Positions 18,015-28,102 of a stretch of 64,000 nt of DNA are shown here, one piece after another (the first letter of the stretch is position 1; every line of letters begins with the position of its first letter). The DNA lies in contig NZ_GG688319.1 of assembly GCF_000156195.1 (NCBI RefSeq), positions 251,364-315,363 of the forward strand. Direction: 5' to 3'. This DNA is from Bacteroides finegoldii DSM 17565. GTDB lineage: Bacteria > Bacteroidota > Bacteroidia > Bacteroidales > Bacteroidaceae. The notes beneath the pieces were generated by a model that did not search any database, was not told where the DNA came from, and was given only the letters and a program-made list of their open reading frames with translations. The position numbers were made by a program, and so were the translations under genes.

Positions 18015-18045
18015 TTTGTCTCTAAGTTTAGTATTCATATCTTTG
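18015..18045 (+). promoter_or_regulatory. Strong plus-strand promoter running into the first IS1380 element
   Basis: TTTG at 18015-18018 and TATCTTTG at 18038-18045 with 19 bp between. No intact gene follows before the insertion sequence at 18182, so the original target of this promoter has been cut off. One candidate is the beta-lactamase gene now at 30230, on the far side of the accessory block. Confidence 0.65.
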
Positions 18046-18093
18046 TGCTTTCAACAAGAAACCTGTTTAACCTAAAATCCGCAAGCAATCTCA

Positions 18094-18181
18094 ATGGCAA
18101 TCTCAATTGCAGTAAAGAGCTTGAACACTATGCATCATGATAGTATGAGCGTGAATTTTGTCCGATTTGTGCATACCTTCC
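18094..18181 (+). pseudogene. Possible 5' end of a gene cut by the IS
   Basis: An ATG at 18094 opens 29 codons (starting MAISIAVKSLNTMHHD) before the frame enters the insertion sequence and stops a few codons later. It sits about 45 nt downstream of a good promoter. I do not recognise the peptide, and a short chance frame is possible. Confidence 0.3.
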
Positions 18182-18239
18182 CCTTACCCCACAATGCGAC
18201 TTGAGGCAATACGCAGATTAAAACCATAAGGAACGGACT

Positions 18240-19529
18240 TTATCCGAATCCAGTTTTGAAAGGTCTTGCATAAGCCCGGTTTTCAGTATAGATATTCAGC
18301 ACGTATTGCCTTGCTGTCATGATCCACTTGGCAGGTACGGAGATGAAGCTGAAGACAAAAGCCTTTATGCGACTCGTTTCCTTGAGCCCGAAAGCCTTGG
18401 TGTCAAGCTTGCTAATGATGGTCTTATAGAAATTGTGTATCAATGCCGTAAGCAGAAGGAATACAGTGTTCTCTGACATGAACGACTTGGGGAGCCTGTT
18501 CCAGCCGAATCCGTTGTTCATATCATCGAATATACGCTCTTTGCCCCCACGCTTGTTGTAAAATTCGACGATGTCTCTTGTTGATGAGTCATAATCGTTG
18601 GTAAGAATGGATCTGTAGGTGTATTCACCTTCCCACAAGTCAAGCTCTCCATCCATGCGCTTTTGTCTCTGAATGACAAGACGATAGCACTTGCCTTCCC
18701 ATTTCTCAACAAGAATGGAATTGAGTTCAAACTGGATGCCGTTGATTTCCTCCGTCTTCCATCCCCTCAGTGAAAACAAGTCATCGTAGAGCGAACTGCA
18801 TCTGTTGGCGCGGATGTAGAAGTGCGTGCAATGCTTCTCTATCTCACTGACAATTTCCTTCGAGCACGAACCACAGTCGGCTCTGAAGCGATTCACACGG
18901 ATGCTGTTGGCTTCCAGTAGGGCAAAGAATCTCTTGTGGGTCTCAGCCTGATAAAAGCGCACATTTGTGTTGCCATCGCTGTTCTCGACATAGACAATCA
19001 TGTCACCGATGACATATACGCCAGGTCTGTAGCCGAGGAACTTCTTGTATGTCGGTTTTGCATCATACTTCTCTGTTTCAAGGAACTGATGGTCGAAATC
19101 AACATCGTAGGTTTCCACCTCATTCAGTTCACCAGTGGAAACCAAGGCTTTTATAAGCAAGGCGTTGAGCTTGTCTGCCGTATTGAAATCATAGGTCTTG
19201 CCCTTATCGGAAGTATATGAGATGTTTTCCTGTGTCAGTTCCTTGATGGCTCTGAGGATGGTATCAGAGCTGCATGTGCGCAAGGTCGGATGATACGAGA
19301 GATGACGCATCAGATGCGATGTTACATCCTCCACGCATGAACCGCCACAGAAGTATACGCTCATCAGAGAACGAATAATTTCGCTGTACTGGTATCCGAT
19401 GATACTGCGGCATCTCTGACCAAGTGTCTGGTCGATAATAGGTGAAAGCATGGAGTCAAATTGCTCCATGATTGAAAAAATTCCTCCAAAAGGTGTGAGT
19501 TTTTCAGATTTTATTTGTACCTTTGCCAT
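18240..19529 (-). CDS. IS1380-family DDE transposase (copy A)
   Basis: 429 aa, apparently intact. Catalytic acidic residues are recognisable in DVDFDHQF, FRADCGSCS and GGKERIFDDMNNGFGWNR (the conserved E region of IS1380). The N terminus MAKVQIKSEKLTPFGGIF is typical of the family in Bacteroides. It resembles copy B over its whole length, with scattered substitutions, so the two are related but not recent duplicates. Confidence 0.93.
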   Translation of the reverse strand: MAKVQIKSEKLTPFGGIFSIMEQFDSMLSPIIDQTLGQRCRSIIGYQYSEIIRSLMSVYFCGGSCVEDVTSHLMRHLSYHPTLRTCSSDTILRAIKELTQENISYTSDKGKTYDFNTADKLNALLIKALVSTGELNEVETYDVDFDHQFLETEKYDAKPTYKKFLGYRPGVYVIGDMIVYVENSDGNTNVRFYQAETHKRFFALLEANSIRVNRFRADCGSCSKEIVSEIEKHCTHFYIRANRCSSLYDDLFSLRGWKTEEINGIQFELNSILVEKWEGKCYRLVIQRQKRMDGELDLWEGEYTYRSILTNDYDSSTRDIVEFYNKRGGKERIFDDMNNGFGWNRLPKSFMSENTVFLLLTALIHNFYKTIISKLDTKAFGLKETSRIKAFVFSFISVPAKWIMTARQYVLNIYTENRAYARPFKTGFG

Positions 19530-19664
19530 GTCTTGTTACGATTTACTGTAATATGTAACTTTGCAGCGCCAAAAAATGGTAAAGTTGATGCGCCAGTACA
19601 AAAAATGTACTTTCATCACCTTTGAAAAATAAAAAAACATAAAAATTGGAGGTATTTTAAAAAA

Positions 19665-19709
19665 GCGTTCATATCTTTGTAGATGCTAAAAAAACATTGA
19701 TATGAACGC
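19665..19709 (+). promoter_or_regulatory. Hairpin and outward -7 box at the right end of IS copy A
   Basis: Perfect 11-bp arms GCGTTCATATC (19665-19675) and GATATGAACGC (19699-19709). A TATCTTTG -7 box at 19672-19679 points outward toward mef, with a TTG about 23 bp upstream. Outward promoters from IS1380-family elements are known to drive adjacent resistance genes in Bacteroides. A 24-codon frame from the ATG at 19702 crosses the IS end; its meaning is unclear. Confidence 0.5.
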
Positions 19710-19790
19710 TATAAAAAAAGAACCTCTCATAAATGAGAAACTCATAATGTGGTACATCAAAGTGTTGCGGAATTAAGGGAGATAATATAA

Positions 19791-21016
19791 ATGGAAAAAT
19801 ACAACAATTGGAAACTTAAGTTTTATACAATATGGGCAGGGCAGGCAGTATCATTAATCACTAGTGCCATCCTGCAAATGGCGATTATTTTTTACCTTAC
19901 AGAAAAAACAGGATCTGCGATGGTCTTGTCTATGGCTTCACTTGTAGGTTTTTTACCCTATGCGGTCTTTGGACCAGCCATTGGTGTATTAGTGGATCGT
20001 CATGATAGGAAGAAGATAATGATTGGTGCTGATTTAATTATCGCAGCAGCTGGGGCCGTGCTAGCTATTGTTGCATTGTATATGGAGTTACCTATCTGGA
20101 TGGTTATGGTAGTATTGTTCATCCGTAGCATTGGAACAGCTTTTCATACCCCGGCTCTCAATGCGGTTACTCCACTTTTAGTACCAGAAAACAGCTTACG
20201 AAATGTGCAGGCTATAGTCAGTCTTTGCAGTCTATAAGCTATATTGTTAGTCCGGCGGTTGCAGCACTCTTATACTCCGTTTGGGGACTAAATGCTATTA
20301 TTGCCATCGATGTATTGGGTGCTGTGATTGCATCTATTACGGTAGCAATTGTACGTATTCCTAAGCTGGGTGATCAAGTGCAAAGTTTGAAACCAAATTT
20401 CATACGAGAAATGAAAGAAGGAATGGCTGTACTACGGCAAAATAAAGGATTATTTGCTTTATTACTCGTTGGAACATTATATATGTTTGTTTATATGCCC
20501 ATAAATGCTTTATATCCTTTAATCACTATGGAATATTTTAATGGTACACCGATGCATATTTCTATTACGGAGATTGCTTATGCCTCTGGTATGTTGATAG
20601 GGGGTCTATTATTAGGGTTATTTGGGAATTACCAAAAGCGAATCTTATTAATAACGGCATCCATTTTTATGATGGGGATAAGCTTAACCATTTCAGGATT
20701 ACTTCCCCAAAGTGGATTTTTCATATTTGTAGTCTGCTGTGCAATAATGGGGCTTTCGGTTCCGTTTTACAGCGGTGTGCAAACAGCTCTTTTTCAGGAG
20801 AAAATTAAGCCTGAATATTTAGGACGTGTATTTTCTTTAACTGGAAGTATCATGTCTCTTGCTATGCCAATTGGGTTAATTCTTTCTGGATTCTTTGCTG
20901 ATAGAATCGGTGTAAATCATTGGTTTTTACTATCAGGTATTTTAATTATTTGCATTGCTATCGTTTGCCCAATGATAACTGAGATTAGAAAATTAGATTT
21001 AAAACAAAATTCATAG
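19791..21016 (+). pseudogene. mef: Macrolide efflux MFS transporter Mef(A)/(E)-type, one-base frameshift
   Basis: A 14-15-helix proton-driven 14- and 15-membered macrolide exporter when intact. The first frame gives about 140 residues almost identical to Mef(A) as I remember it (MEKYNNWKLKFYTIWAGQ...), then leaves frame near 20189. The family has GAA GAA CAG CTT here, whereas the window has GAAAACAGCTT, one G fewer. The second frame continues from about 20200 to the stop at 21016 with the rest of the transporter. Total length is one base short of 409 codons. The start has an AGGGAGA site built partly from the IS end. The usual mef leader peptide and attenuator are absent, replaced by the IS. 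Truncated at residue ~148, it should not function unless the lesion is a sequencing error. Confidence 0.88.
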
Positions 21017-21029
21017 GAGGGCCATTTTT

Positions 21030-21128
21030 ATGTATTTAATTTTCATGTAATTTTTCCTGCTAAAATCGTAGGGTTTTCCCTGCGTACAAGCAAATGAAAA
21101 CATGCGATTATAGACAGGAGGAAAATGT
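21030..21128 (+). promoter_or_regulatory. MsrD leader peptide (MYLIFM) and attenuator
   Basis: A ribosome site AGGAGG precedes ATG TAT TTA ATT TTC ATG TAA (21030-21050), encoding MYLIFM, the known MsrD leader peptide on which macrolide-bound ribosomes stall. Downstream are a hairpin with arms CGTAGGG and CCCTGCG (separated by TTTT) and a competing AATCG/CGATT pairing. This fits the described attenuation of msr(D) and should keep expression drug-inducible. Confidence 0.8.
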
Positions 21129-21129
21129 T

Positions 21130-22593
21130 ATGGAATTGATATTAAAAGCAAAAGACATTCGTGTGGAATTTAAAGGACGCACTTGTTTAGATATAGATGA
21201 ATTAGAAGTGTATGATTATGACCGTATTGGTTTAGTAGGAGCAAATGGTGCAGGAAAAAGCACTTTATTTAAGGTGATTTTAGGAGAATTAACTCCTCCA
21301 GGATGTAAAATGAATCGTCTAGGTGAACTTGCCTATATCCCTCAGTTGGACAAGGTAACCTTGCAAGAGGAAAAAGATTTTGGACTTGTAGGCAAGCTTG
21401 GTGTTAATCAATTAGATATTCAGACCATGAGCGGCGGTGAAGAAACAAGGCTTAAAATAGCACAAGCTTTATCGGCACAGGTTCATGGTATTTTAGCGGA
21501 TGAACCTACCAGTCATTTAGACCGTGAAGGAATTGATTTTCTAATCGGACAGCTAAAATATTTTATAGGTGCACTGTTAGTTATTAGCCATGACCGCTAT
21601 TTTCTTGATGAGGTAGTAGATAAAATATGGGAACTGAAAGATGGCAAAATCACTGAGTATTGGGGAAACTATTCTGATTATCTTCGCCAAAAAGAGGAAG
21701 AACGCAAGAGCCAGTCTGCAGAATACGAACAATTTATTGCGGAACGTGCCCGATTGGAAAGGGCTGCGGAGGAAAAGCGAAAGCAGGCCCGTAAAATAGA
21801 AAAAAAGGCAAAAGGTGCTTCAAAGAAAAAAAGTACTGAAGGCGGAGGGCGTTTAGCTCATCAAAAATCAATGGGAAGTAAGGCAAAAAAGATGCATAAT
21901 GCCGCTAAGTCCCTAGAACATAGGATTGCGGCCTTAGGAAAAGTAGAAGCCCCAGAAGACATTCGTAGGATTCGTTTCAGGCAAAGTAAAGCATTGGAGC
22001 TCCACAATCCATATCCTATTGCTGGTACGGAAATTAATAAAATATTTGGAGATAAGGTATTGTTTGAAAATGTATCTTTTCAAATTCCGCTTGGAGCAAA
22101 AGTGGCATTAACTGGTAGTAATGGAACCGGAAAAACAACTTTAATCCAAATGATCTTAAACCATGAAGATGGAATTTCTATTTCACCTAAGGCAAAAATA
22201 GGTTACTTTGCACAAAATGGTTACAAGTACAACAGTAATCAGAATGTCCTAGAGTTTATGCAGGAGGATTGTGATTACAATGTATCGGAAATTCGTTCAG
22301 TGCTAGCATCCATGGGGGTGAAACAGAATGATATTGGAAAAAGCTTATCTGTTTTAAGCGGCGGAGAAATTATTAAATTATTGCTAGCTAAAATGCTTAT
22401 GGGTAGATATAACATCTTACTAATGGATGAACCGAGCAACTTCCTTGACATACCAAGCTTAGAGGCTTTGGAAATACTAATGAAGGAGTATGCCGGAACT
22501 ATAGTATTTATCACCCATGACAAACGGCTGCTTGATAATGTGGCTGATGTGATTTATGAAATCAAAGATAAGAAATTAAACTTAGTCCGATAA
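21130..22593 (+). CDS. msr(D): ABC-F ribosomal protection protein Msr(D)/Mel
   Basis: 487-aa ABC-F protein that displaces macrolides (and in the family ketolides and streptogramin B) from the ribosome; it is not a transporter. There are two ABC cassettes: Walker [10 protein letters not shown] (37-45) with signature MSGGEE and ADEPTSHLD, then GSNGTGKTT with LSGGE and [10 protein letters not shown] charged linker lies between ([20 protein letters not shown]). I begin at the ATG at 21130 ([20 protein letters not shown] upstream), as in known Msr(D), not at the in-frame ATG at 21094 inside the attenuator. It is intact, unlike the mef gene before it. Confidence 0.96.
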   Translation: MELILKAKDIRVEFKGRTCLDIDELEVYDYDRIGLVGANGAGKSTLFKVILGELTPPGCKMNRLGELAYIPQLDKVTLQEEKDFGLVGKLGVNQLDIQTMSGGEETRLKIAQALSAQVHGILADEPTSHLDREGIDFLIGQLKYFIGALLVISHDRYFLDEVVDKIWELKDGKITEYWGNYSDYLRQKEEERKSQSAEYEQFIAERARLERAAEEKRKQARKIEKKAKGASKKKSTEGGGRLAHQKSMGSKAKKMHNAAKSLEHRIAALGKVEAPEDIRRIRFRQSKALELHNPYPIAGTEINKIFGDKVLFENVSFQIPLGAKVALTGSNGTGKTTLIQMILNHEDGISISPKAKIGYFAQNGYKYNSNQNVLEFMQEDCDYNVSEIRSVLASMGVKQNDIGKSLSVLSGGEIIKLLLAKMLMGRYNILLMDEPSNFLDIPSLEALEILMKEYAGTIVFITHDKRLLDNVADVIYEIKDKKLNLVR

Positions 22594-22710
22594 TTAATTT
22601 ACTTTTCGTATTTGACAGATCGTAAGTAGGCCAGTGAAAGAGGTTATTGATTTTATCTAAACGTTAAGTAGGTTAGACCTCTAATCAGGGAAAATAAGGC
22701 CTTCAAGATG

Positions 22711-22736
22711 AATTTTGAAGGCCCCCTTTCCATAGA
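22711..22736 (+). terminator. Hairpin after msr(D)
   Basis: Arms GGCCTTCAA and TTGAAGGCC with an 8-nt loop, followed by a pyrimidine-rich stretch. It probably separates the mef-msr(D) unit from the next operon. Confidence 0.6.
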
Positions 22737-22824
22737 AATATACGTAAAGCATAAGGAACACATGGCAAAAAAGGTGTTTCTCAACATGGGATATAGCTTT
22801 TGATATTGAAAGGAGTGATTCAGT

Positions 22825-23664
22825 ATGATAGATAATATTATTCAATCAGTGACAGAAAAATTATCCTCTTTGCCTTATATAGAAGGCATCGTATTAGGGG
22901 GTTCTCGTGCAAGAGGCACCCATACAGAGGATTCTGATATAGATTTCGGAATCTATTACAATTCAGAGTTATTTGACATTACAGTAATTAATCAACTTGC
23001 TACAGAGTTGGATGATGAGAATAGAAGCAACCTTATTGTACCTCCCGGAGCATGGGGTGATTGGATTAATGGCGGCGGATGGTTAGTCATAAACGGGTAT
23101 CATGTTGACTTAATTTTACGTGATATTAAACGGGTGGTACAAATAATCAAAGATACGGAGCAAGGAATTGCTACTGCTAATTATCAGACGGGGCATCCCC
23201 ATGGATATATAAGTGCTATGTATCGAGGAGAATTAGCGATTAGCAAAATACTATATGCTAATGATGAAAACTTTTATGAGTTTAAAAAGCAAGCAGAACG
23301 TTATCCAACCGCTTTGCAGAAAGGATTAACTGAATTTTTTATGTTTGAGGCAGGTTTCTCTTTAATGTTTGCTGAGAACAATATAGATAAAGACGATGTA
23401 TCCTATGTTTGCGGGCATTGCTTTCGAAGCATATCTTCCCTTAATCAAGTCTTATTTGCAGTAAATAAAGAATACTGTATAAATGAAAAAAAGGCTGTTA
23501 AGATGATCGAGGATTTTAAGATCAAGCCAAGCGATTACAAGGAAAGGGTCGATAAGGTTATTTCCTTAATATCAACTAATGTAGATTGTACAAGAAAAGG
23601 AATAGAGATTCTTCAAAGACTAGTAAATGAGGTTGAATACCTGAAAGGAGCCCATATTCAATGA
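22825..23664 (+). CDS. Nucleotidyltransferase-domain protein, antibiotic-modifying type
   Basis: 279 aa. The N-terminal pol-beta-type nucleotidyltransferase motif is GGSRARGT with D38 and D40 (DSDID); a third carboxylate is likely in VDLIL. The C-terminal helical region (150-275) resembles aminoglycoside or lincosamide nucleotidyltransferases. I cannot decide the substrate, and it is not the common Lnu(A) or Lnu(B) sequence. Shine-Dalgarno AAGGAG lies 10 bp upstream of the ATG. Its TGA overlaps the ATG of the Vat gene (ATGA), so it heads a nucleotidyltransferase-vat-erm(G) operon. Confidence 0.8.
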   Translation: MIDNIIQSVTEKLSSLPYIEGIVLGGSRARGTHTEDSDIDFGIYYNSELFDITVINQLATELDDENRSNLIVPPGAWGDWINGGGWLVINGYHVDLILRDIKRVVQIIKDTEQGIATANYQTGHPHGYISAMYRGELAISKILYANDENFYEFKKQAERYPTALQKGLTEFFMFEAGFSLMFAENNIDKDDVSYVCGHCFRSISSLNQVLFAVNKEYCINEKKAVKMIEDFKIKPSDYKERVDKVISLISTNVDCTRKGIEILQRLVNEVEYLKGAHIQ

Positions 23665-24320
23665 CGGGGCCAGATAAGAAAAAGCTTTATCCGAATGAAA
23701 ATATAAAGACGGTTTGCTATATAAGTAATCTACCTAAAAGACCAAATGTTGAGATTGGTGAATACACTTATTACAGCGACAATAATAAATCTCCTGAGAA
23801 ATTTTATGATAATATAGAGCACCACTACGAATTTCTTGGAGATAAACTCATTATAGGCAAGTTCTGTGCAATTGCAGCGGGTGTTAAGTTTATCATGAAT
23901 GGTGCAAATCATAGAATGGATGGAATTACAACCTATCCCTTTAATATCTTTGGCTGTGGATGGGAAAAAGTGACTCCTACAATAGAACAACTTCCTTTTA
24001 AGGGTGACACAGTGATTGGCAATGATGTGTGGATATGTCAAAATGTAACCATAATGCCAGGTGTTAAAATTGGAGATGGTGCGATTATTGCTGCTAACTC
24101 AACAGTAGTAAAAAGTGTTGAACCCTATTCAATATATGGTGGGAATCCAGCTAAGTTTATCAAAAAACGCTTTAGTGACGAAAAGATTGAATTCTTGCTA
24201 AAGCTAGAGTGGTGGAACTGGAGCGAAGAGGAAATATTTGATAATCTTGAAATTCTAACATCCGAAGCAGGGTTAGAGGAATTAATGAATAAATATTCGA
24301 AAAGAGATGAAATAAATTAA
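23661..24320 (+). CDS. Vat-family streptogramin A O-acetyltransferase
   Basis: 219 aa left-handed parallel beta-helix acyltransferase (hexapeptide repeats, e.g. GNDVWICQNVTIMPGVKIGD and GAIIAANSTVV). The catalytic His is H84 in NGANHRMDG, the signature that separates Vat proteins from CatB-type chloramphenicol acetyltransferases, which have a different context around the His. Acetyl-CoA is the donor. It is translationally coupled to the upstream gene. A Vat/Sat-like gene next to erm(G) was reported for CTnGERM1. Confidence 0.85.
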   Translation: MTGPDKKKLYPNENIKTVCYISNLPKRPNVEIGEYTYYSDNNKSPEKFYDNIEHHYEFLGDKLIIGKFCAIAAGVKFIMNGANHRMDGITTYPFNIFGCGWEKVTPTIEQLPFKGDTVIGNDVWICQNVTIMPGVKIGDGAIIAANSTVVKSVEPYSIYGGNPAKFIKKRFSDEKIEFLLKLEWWNWSEEEIFDNLEILTSEAGLEELMNKYSKRDEIN

Positions 24321-25067
<747 letters not shown>

Positions 25068-25106
25068 AAACAATAGGCCACATGCAACTGTAAATGTTTA
25101 GTTATA

Positions 25107-25144
25107 GGTAGGGTAGCATAAGTTAAAATGCTATTCTGCCTTTT
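25107..25144 (+). terminator. Terminator after erm(G)
   Basis: Thirteen-pair stem with wobbles, arms GGTAGGGTAGCAT and ATGCTATTCTGCC, followed by TTTT. Confidence 0.75.
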
Positions 25145-25540
25145 AAAAGTATGGTATACATTCCAGAGAGAGATTGGATATGTTCCCGCCTACCGATAGT
25201 GCCAAAAACGTAGTGGATATGTTTCCGAGAACGGATACGCTCAAATGACATTCATTCTGTCCTCTCGAGCCATGTTGAGAGCGTGGTTCTGTTGACTAAA
25301 GTACATAATTGATAGTGTGAAAATGCTTGAAATATAAGGCTTATCCGAGGATTTGGACGTAAATCCAGGTCCTCGGATTTTCCGCGTTTTAGAGGCTGCA
25401 AAGAGATGAATTTTTATAGTTGGATAGACAGAAGTGTTGATTTGGGGTTGGATAGACAAAAATATTGACATAAGACCATTGCCATAACCTAAGAGAAGAA
25501 GAACGGAGAGAAATAACTTTTTAAACGAGGGGGAATTCAG
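25145..25540. other. Non-coding stretch with hairpin and direct repeats
   Basis: No supported gene. A hairpin at 25345-25376 has outer arms CCGAGGA and TCCTCGG and inner TGGA/TCCA. Two direct copies of GTTGGATAGACA lie at 25419-25430 and 25447-25458, 28 bp apart, each followed by an imperfectly matching AAxTxTTGA. Multiple short terminal repeats of this kind are typical of IS21-like ends, but no transposase is present, so this is only a suggestion of a scar. Confidence 0.45.
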
Positions 25541-26281
25541 ATGAAAGAAAACAAATATGATGATAATATATTTTTTCAAAAATACAGTCAAATGAGTCGC
25601 TCACAGCAGGGACTAGCCGGTGCAGGAGAATGGGAAACATTGAGAAAGCTGCTGCCGGATTTTAAAGATAAGCGTGTGCTTGATTTAGGATGCGGCTATG
25701 GATGGCACTGTATTTATGCGATGGAACACGGAGCGTCTTCTGTTGTAGGTGTTGATATTTCTCATAAAATGCTCGAGGTAGCCAAAGAAAAAACACATTT
25801 TCCACAGGTTGAATATAAATGCTGTGCTATAGAAGATGTGGAATTCCCAGAGGAGAGTTTTGATGTAATATTAAGTTCACTTGCGTTTCACTATGTAGCA
25901 GATTATGAGATTTTAGTAAAAAAGATATATAGAATACTGAAGTCTGGTGGTAATCTAGTTTTTACGGTTGAACATCCTGTTTTTACTGCCTATGGAACAC
26001 AAGACTGGCATTATAACGAAAAAGGAGAAATACTGCATTTTCCGGTGGATAATTATTATTATGAGGGCAAACGGACAGCTGTGTTTTTGGGAGAAAAGGT
26101 TACAAAATATCATAGAACACTGACCACATATCTAAATACACTGCTTTCAAATGGTTTTATAATAAATCATATTGTGGAGCCGCAGCCGCCGGAAAACATG
26201 ATGGATATTCCGGGGATGCAGGATGAAATGCGCCGTCCCATGATGCTGATTGTATCGGCGAACAAAAAAGTGTATAGATAG
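25541..26281 (+). CDS. Class I SAM-dependent methyltransferase
   Basis: 246 aa. Motif I VLDLGCGYGWH and post-I acidic GVDIS are clear, with motif IV-like FDVILSSLAFHYV. A small-molecule methyltransferase of the UbiE/Methyltransf_11 type, substrate unknown. A strong GAGGGGG ribosome site lies upstream. Such genes are common in clostridial mobile elements beside erm genes, and codon use here is low-GC like the resistance genes, so it probably arrived with them. Confidence 0.85.
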   Translation: MKENKYDDNIFFQKYSQMSRSQQGLAGAGEWETLRKLLPDFKDKRVLDLGCGYGWHCIYAMEHGASSVVGVDISHKMLEVAKEKTHFPQVEYKCCAIEDVEFPEESFDVILSSLAFHYVADYEILVKKIYRILKSGGNLVFTVEHPVFTAYGTQDWHYNEKGEILHFPVDNYYYEGKRTAVFLGEKVTKYHRTLTTYLNTLLSNGFIINHIVEPQPPENMMDIPGMQDEMRRPMMLIVSANKKVYR

Positions 26282-26318
26282 AACTAAAACACCTATAAGA
26301 TATAAATGGAGGTAATTT

Positions 26319-26813
26319 ATGTTTAAAGAAAAAATTATTATAGAGATGAAAGAAGTATTCAAAGAAATTCCTTTTGGCATAGAGCATACTTTCAAAGTTT
26401 TGAAAAATGCAGAAGATATAATGAAAGGAGAAAATATCGGAGAGGAAGAAAAAGAATTCATCAGTATTATTGCTATACTACATGATATTGGTGCGGTTGA
26501 AGCACAAAAAAAATACGGTTCTATTGATGGTGTCTATCAAGAAAAGGAAGGACCAGAAGTAGCGAAAGAAATATTAAAAAAGGTAGGCTATAACAAAAAT
26601 ATTGATAGAATATGCTTTATAATAGGCAACCATCATACTCCATCTAAAATTGATGGACTTGATTTTCAAATACAATGGGAAGCTGATTTGCTTGAAAATT
26701 TAACGGTTATGGATAAAGAAAAAGAACAGGAAAAGATAAAAAAGTGTATAGATGAAAACTTTAAAACAAACACAGGAAAAAGGATAGCTTATAATCGCTT
26801 TATTTTAGATTAG
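26319..26813 (+). CDS. HD-domain phosphohydrolase-like protein
   Basis: 164 aa. Metal-binding HD pattern: H in IEHTFKV, HD in AILHDIGA, HH in GNHHTPS and D in WEADLLENL. The family cleaves phosphates from nucleotides and similar molecules; the exact substrate is unknown. Ribosome site GGAGGT 9 bp before the ATG, 37 bp after the methyltransferase, so the two are probably one operon. Low-GC codon use matches the Firmicutes-type module. Confidence 0.85.
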   Translation: MFKEKIIIEMKEVFKEIPFGIEHTFKVLKNAEDIMKGENIGEEEKEFISIIAILHDIGAVEAQKKYGSIDGVYQEKEGPEVAKEILKKVGYNKNIDRICFIIGNHHTPSKIDGLDFQIQWEADLLENLTVMDKEKEQEKIKKCIDENFKTNTGKRIAYNRFILD

Positions 26814-26837
26814 TAGTAGATTATTACAGTTATGTAT

Positions 26838-27897
26838 TTTACTCAAGTTTCGGATTTAGGTTTTATGCAGTCTGAGCGATCAGTTGCATGGCCTTGAACC
26901 TGCGGTTATCCCGTATAATTTGCTCCATCAATTCGTTCTCGTCAATGGTAAAAATCTCAGCCACGATTGCTATTACATCAATAATGATTGACCAGATCTT
27001 TTCCACGACGGTGAGCTCGTGTACGCCTTCATATATATCGGCGAACAATCCTCCAATGGTCTCTTCACCATGCTCTTCAGGCGCTCAAGCTTGGATACGA
27101 AATACTCTTCCTTGCGTTTTTCGGTCTGGCAGTCTCTGTCACGCTTGCGGTTGTAGCGCCTCTCGCGCTGCCGGGCCGTAAGACCTTGTTCCTTGCCATC
27201 GACCTTCCCTCTCTCGCCGTGAATCGAGAAGTCCACGACAAATTGAGAGCGGCTGTCGCTCCAGCACAGGGCCAGCAGCTTGTAGCCGAGAATGCACCGC
27301 TGAAACACGTGCGAGAATATCTTGCCAATACACTCCATCCTCAATCCGGTCTTCGGCAGGTCGGAATCATCCACAATAAGCACTGCCGGAAGATGGCTCT
27401 TTTGATAGTCTTTCCTTATGGTCACGGCCTTGATGAGATGACAGGCGATGTGCCAGATGATGTTGCTAGTCTATATTGTCCTTGGCCATAAACGAATAGA
27501 GTAGGTCCTTCTTACCCCCGAACAGTTTCGAGATTGACGATCCGGCATAATGAGAAAAACCCGGGACGGCCATAAACGGCAGAATCAATATGATCTGGAA
27601 AAGTTGAAGGTTGGTAAGCTGACAGTTCTCACGTTTTTTCCCTCCGAGATCTTTGTCTGAAATCCTCATCCCCTCAAGGAGGGTCATAAACTTGGAAAAT
27701 GCGGGATTGATTCGTTTTCCCGTGAAAAAGTTGCGGATCTCCGATGGAATTTTTGTAATTTTGCTCATGGCTTTGAGTGATTGTAATTAGTTGTTTGGGC
27801 ACCTCTAAATTACTAAATTTCCGTGACATACGGAAATCCTCAAAGCCTTTTTTATGCCCAAATCTATCCTCTCAACCTAAATCCGAAACTTGAGTAA
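26838..27897 (-). mobile_element. Decayed IS4-like insertion sequence
   Basis: About 1.06 kb between perfect inverted repeats ACTCAAGTTTCGGATTTAGG (26841-26860) and its complement (27875-27894), extendable by TTT/AAA. The internal transposase is broken into three frames and is shorter than expected. The element has split an older gene, whose last 51 codons remain at its right side. No clear target duplication. Confidence 0.85.
26863..27768 (-). pseudogene. IS4-like transposase, frameshifted
   Basis: The start is at 27768 (MSKITKIPSEIRNFFTGKRI). The first frame ends at about 27466 after MAKDNID, the second (27425-26973) carries TIRKDYQKSHLPAVLIVDDSDLPKTG with the DDE-type Asp, and the last 60 codons lie in a third frame to 26863. 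Both junctions look like small deletions. Joined, the pieces cover about 300 codons of what I take to be a longer protein, so internal sequence may also be missing. It should be inactive. Confidence 0.85.
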
Positions 27898-27902
27898 ATT
27901 AT

Positions 27903-28055
27903 AATTATGAGATGCTACGTGCTTTTGTTCAATATACCCTAAACGTCGATTTAAATGCGCCTGTGATAAAGGATTTAGTTGAAAAGTATAAGGATATAGA
28001 ACAATTTAATAGGAGCATAACAGATAAATACGTTGCAATATGTAAACGCTTTTAA
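27903..28055 (+). pseudogene. C-terminal tail of a gene interrupted by the IS4-like element
   Basis: Fifty codons ending at the TAA at 28053, in a hydrophilic, low-GC style (NYEMLRAFVQYTLNV, later VIKDLVEKYKDIEQFN). It enters directly from the IS end with no start. I do not recognise the family. Its base composition is that of the Firmicutes-type module, so this is probably the module's original right border. Confidence 0.5.
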
Positions 28056-28102
28056 TATTTGAATTTAGCCGTTTATGTAGAATGAAGGTGTGCAAACAAA
28101 CA

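Larger units (their letters stand above)
18182..19778 (-). mobile_element. IS1380-family insertion sequence (copy A)
   Basis: About 1.6 kb, the length usual for Bacteroides IS1380 elements such as IS942 and the IS612-615 group. The left terminus reads CCTTACCCCACAA and the right terminus, inverted, CCTTAATTCCGCAACACT, so the ends are related but imperfect. It encodes one transposase. The right end next to the resistance module contains a hairpin and an outward -7 box. No target-site duplication flanks it, which suggests that rearrangement followed insertion. Confidence 0.85.

Noticed and set aside
19702-19776. 24-aa leader peptide before mef
   Set aside because: It does not resemble the known mef leader and ends within the IS terminus; kept only as a remark under the IS end.
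22594-22824. Leader-peptide attenuator before the nucleotidyltransferase
   Set aside because: I see one hairpin but no short coding frame with ribosome site in the right place; it is called a terminator instead.
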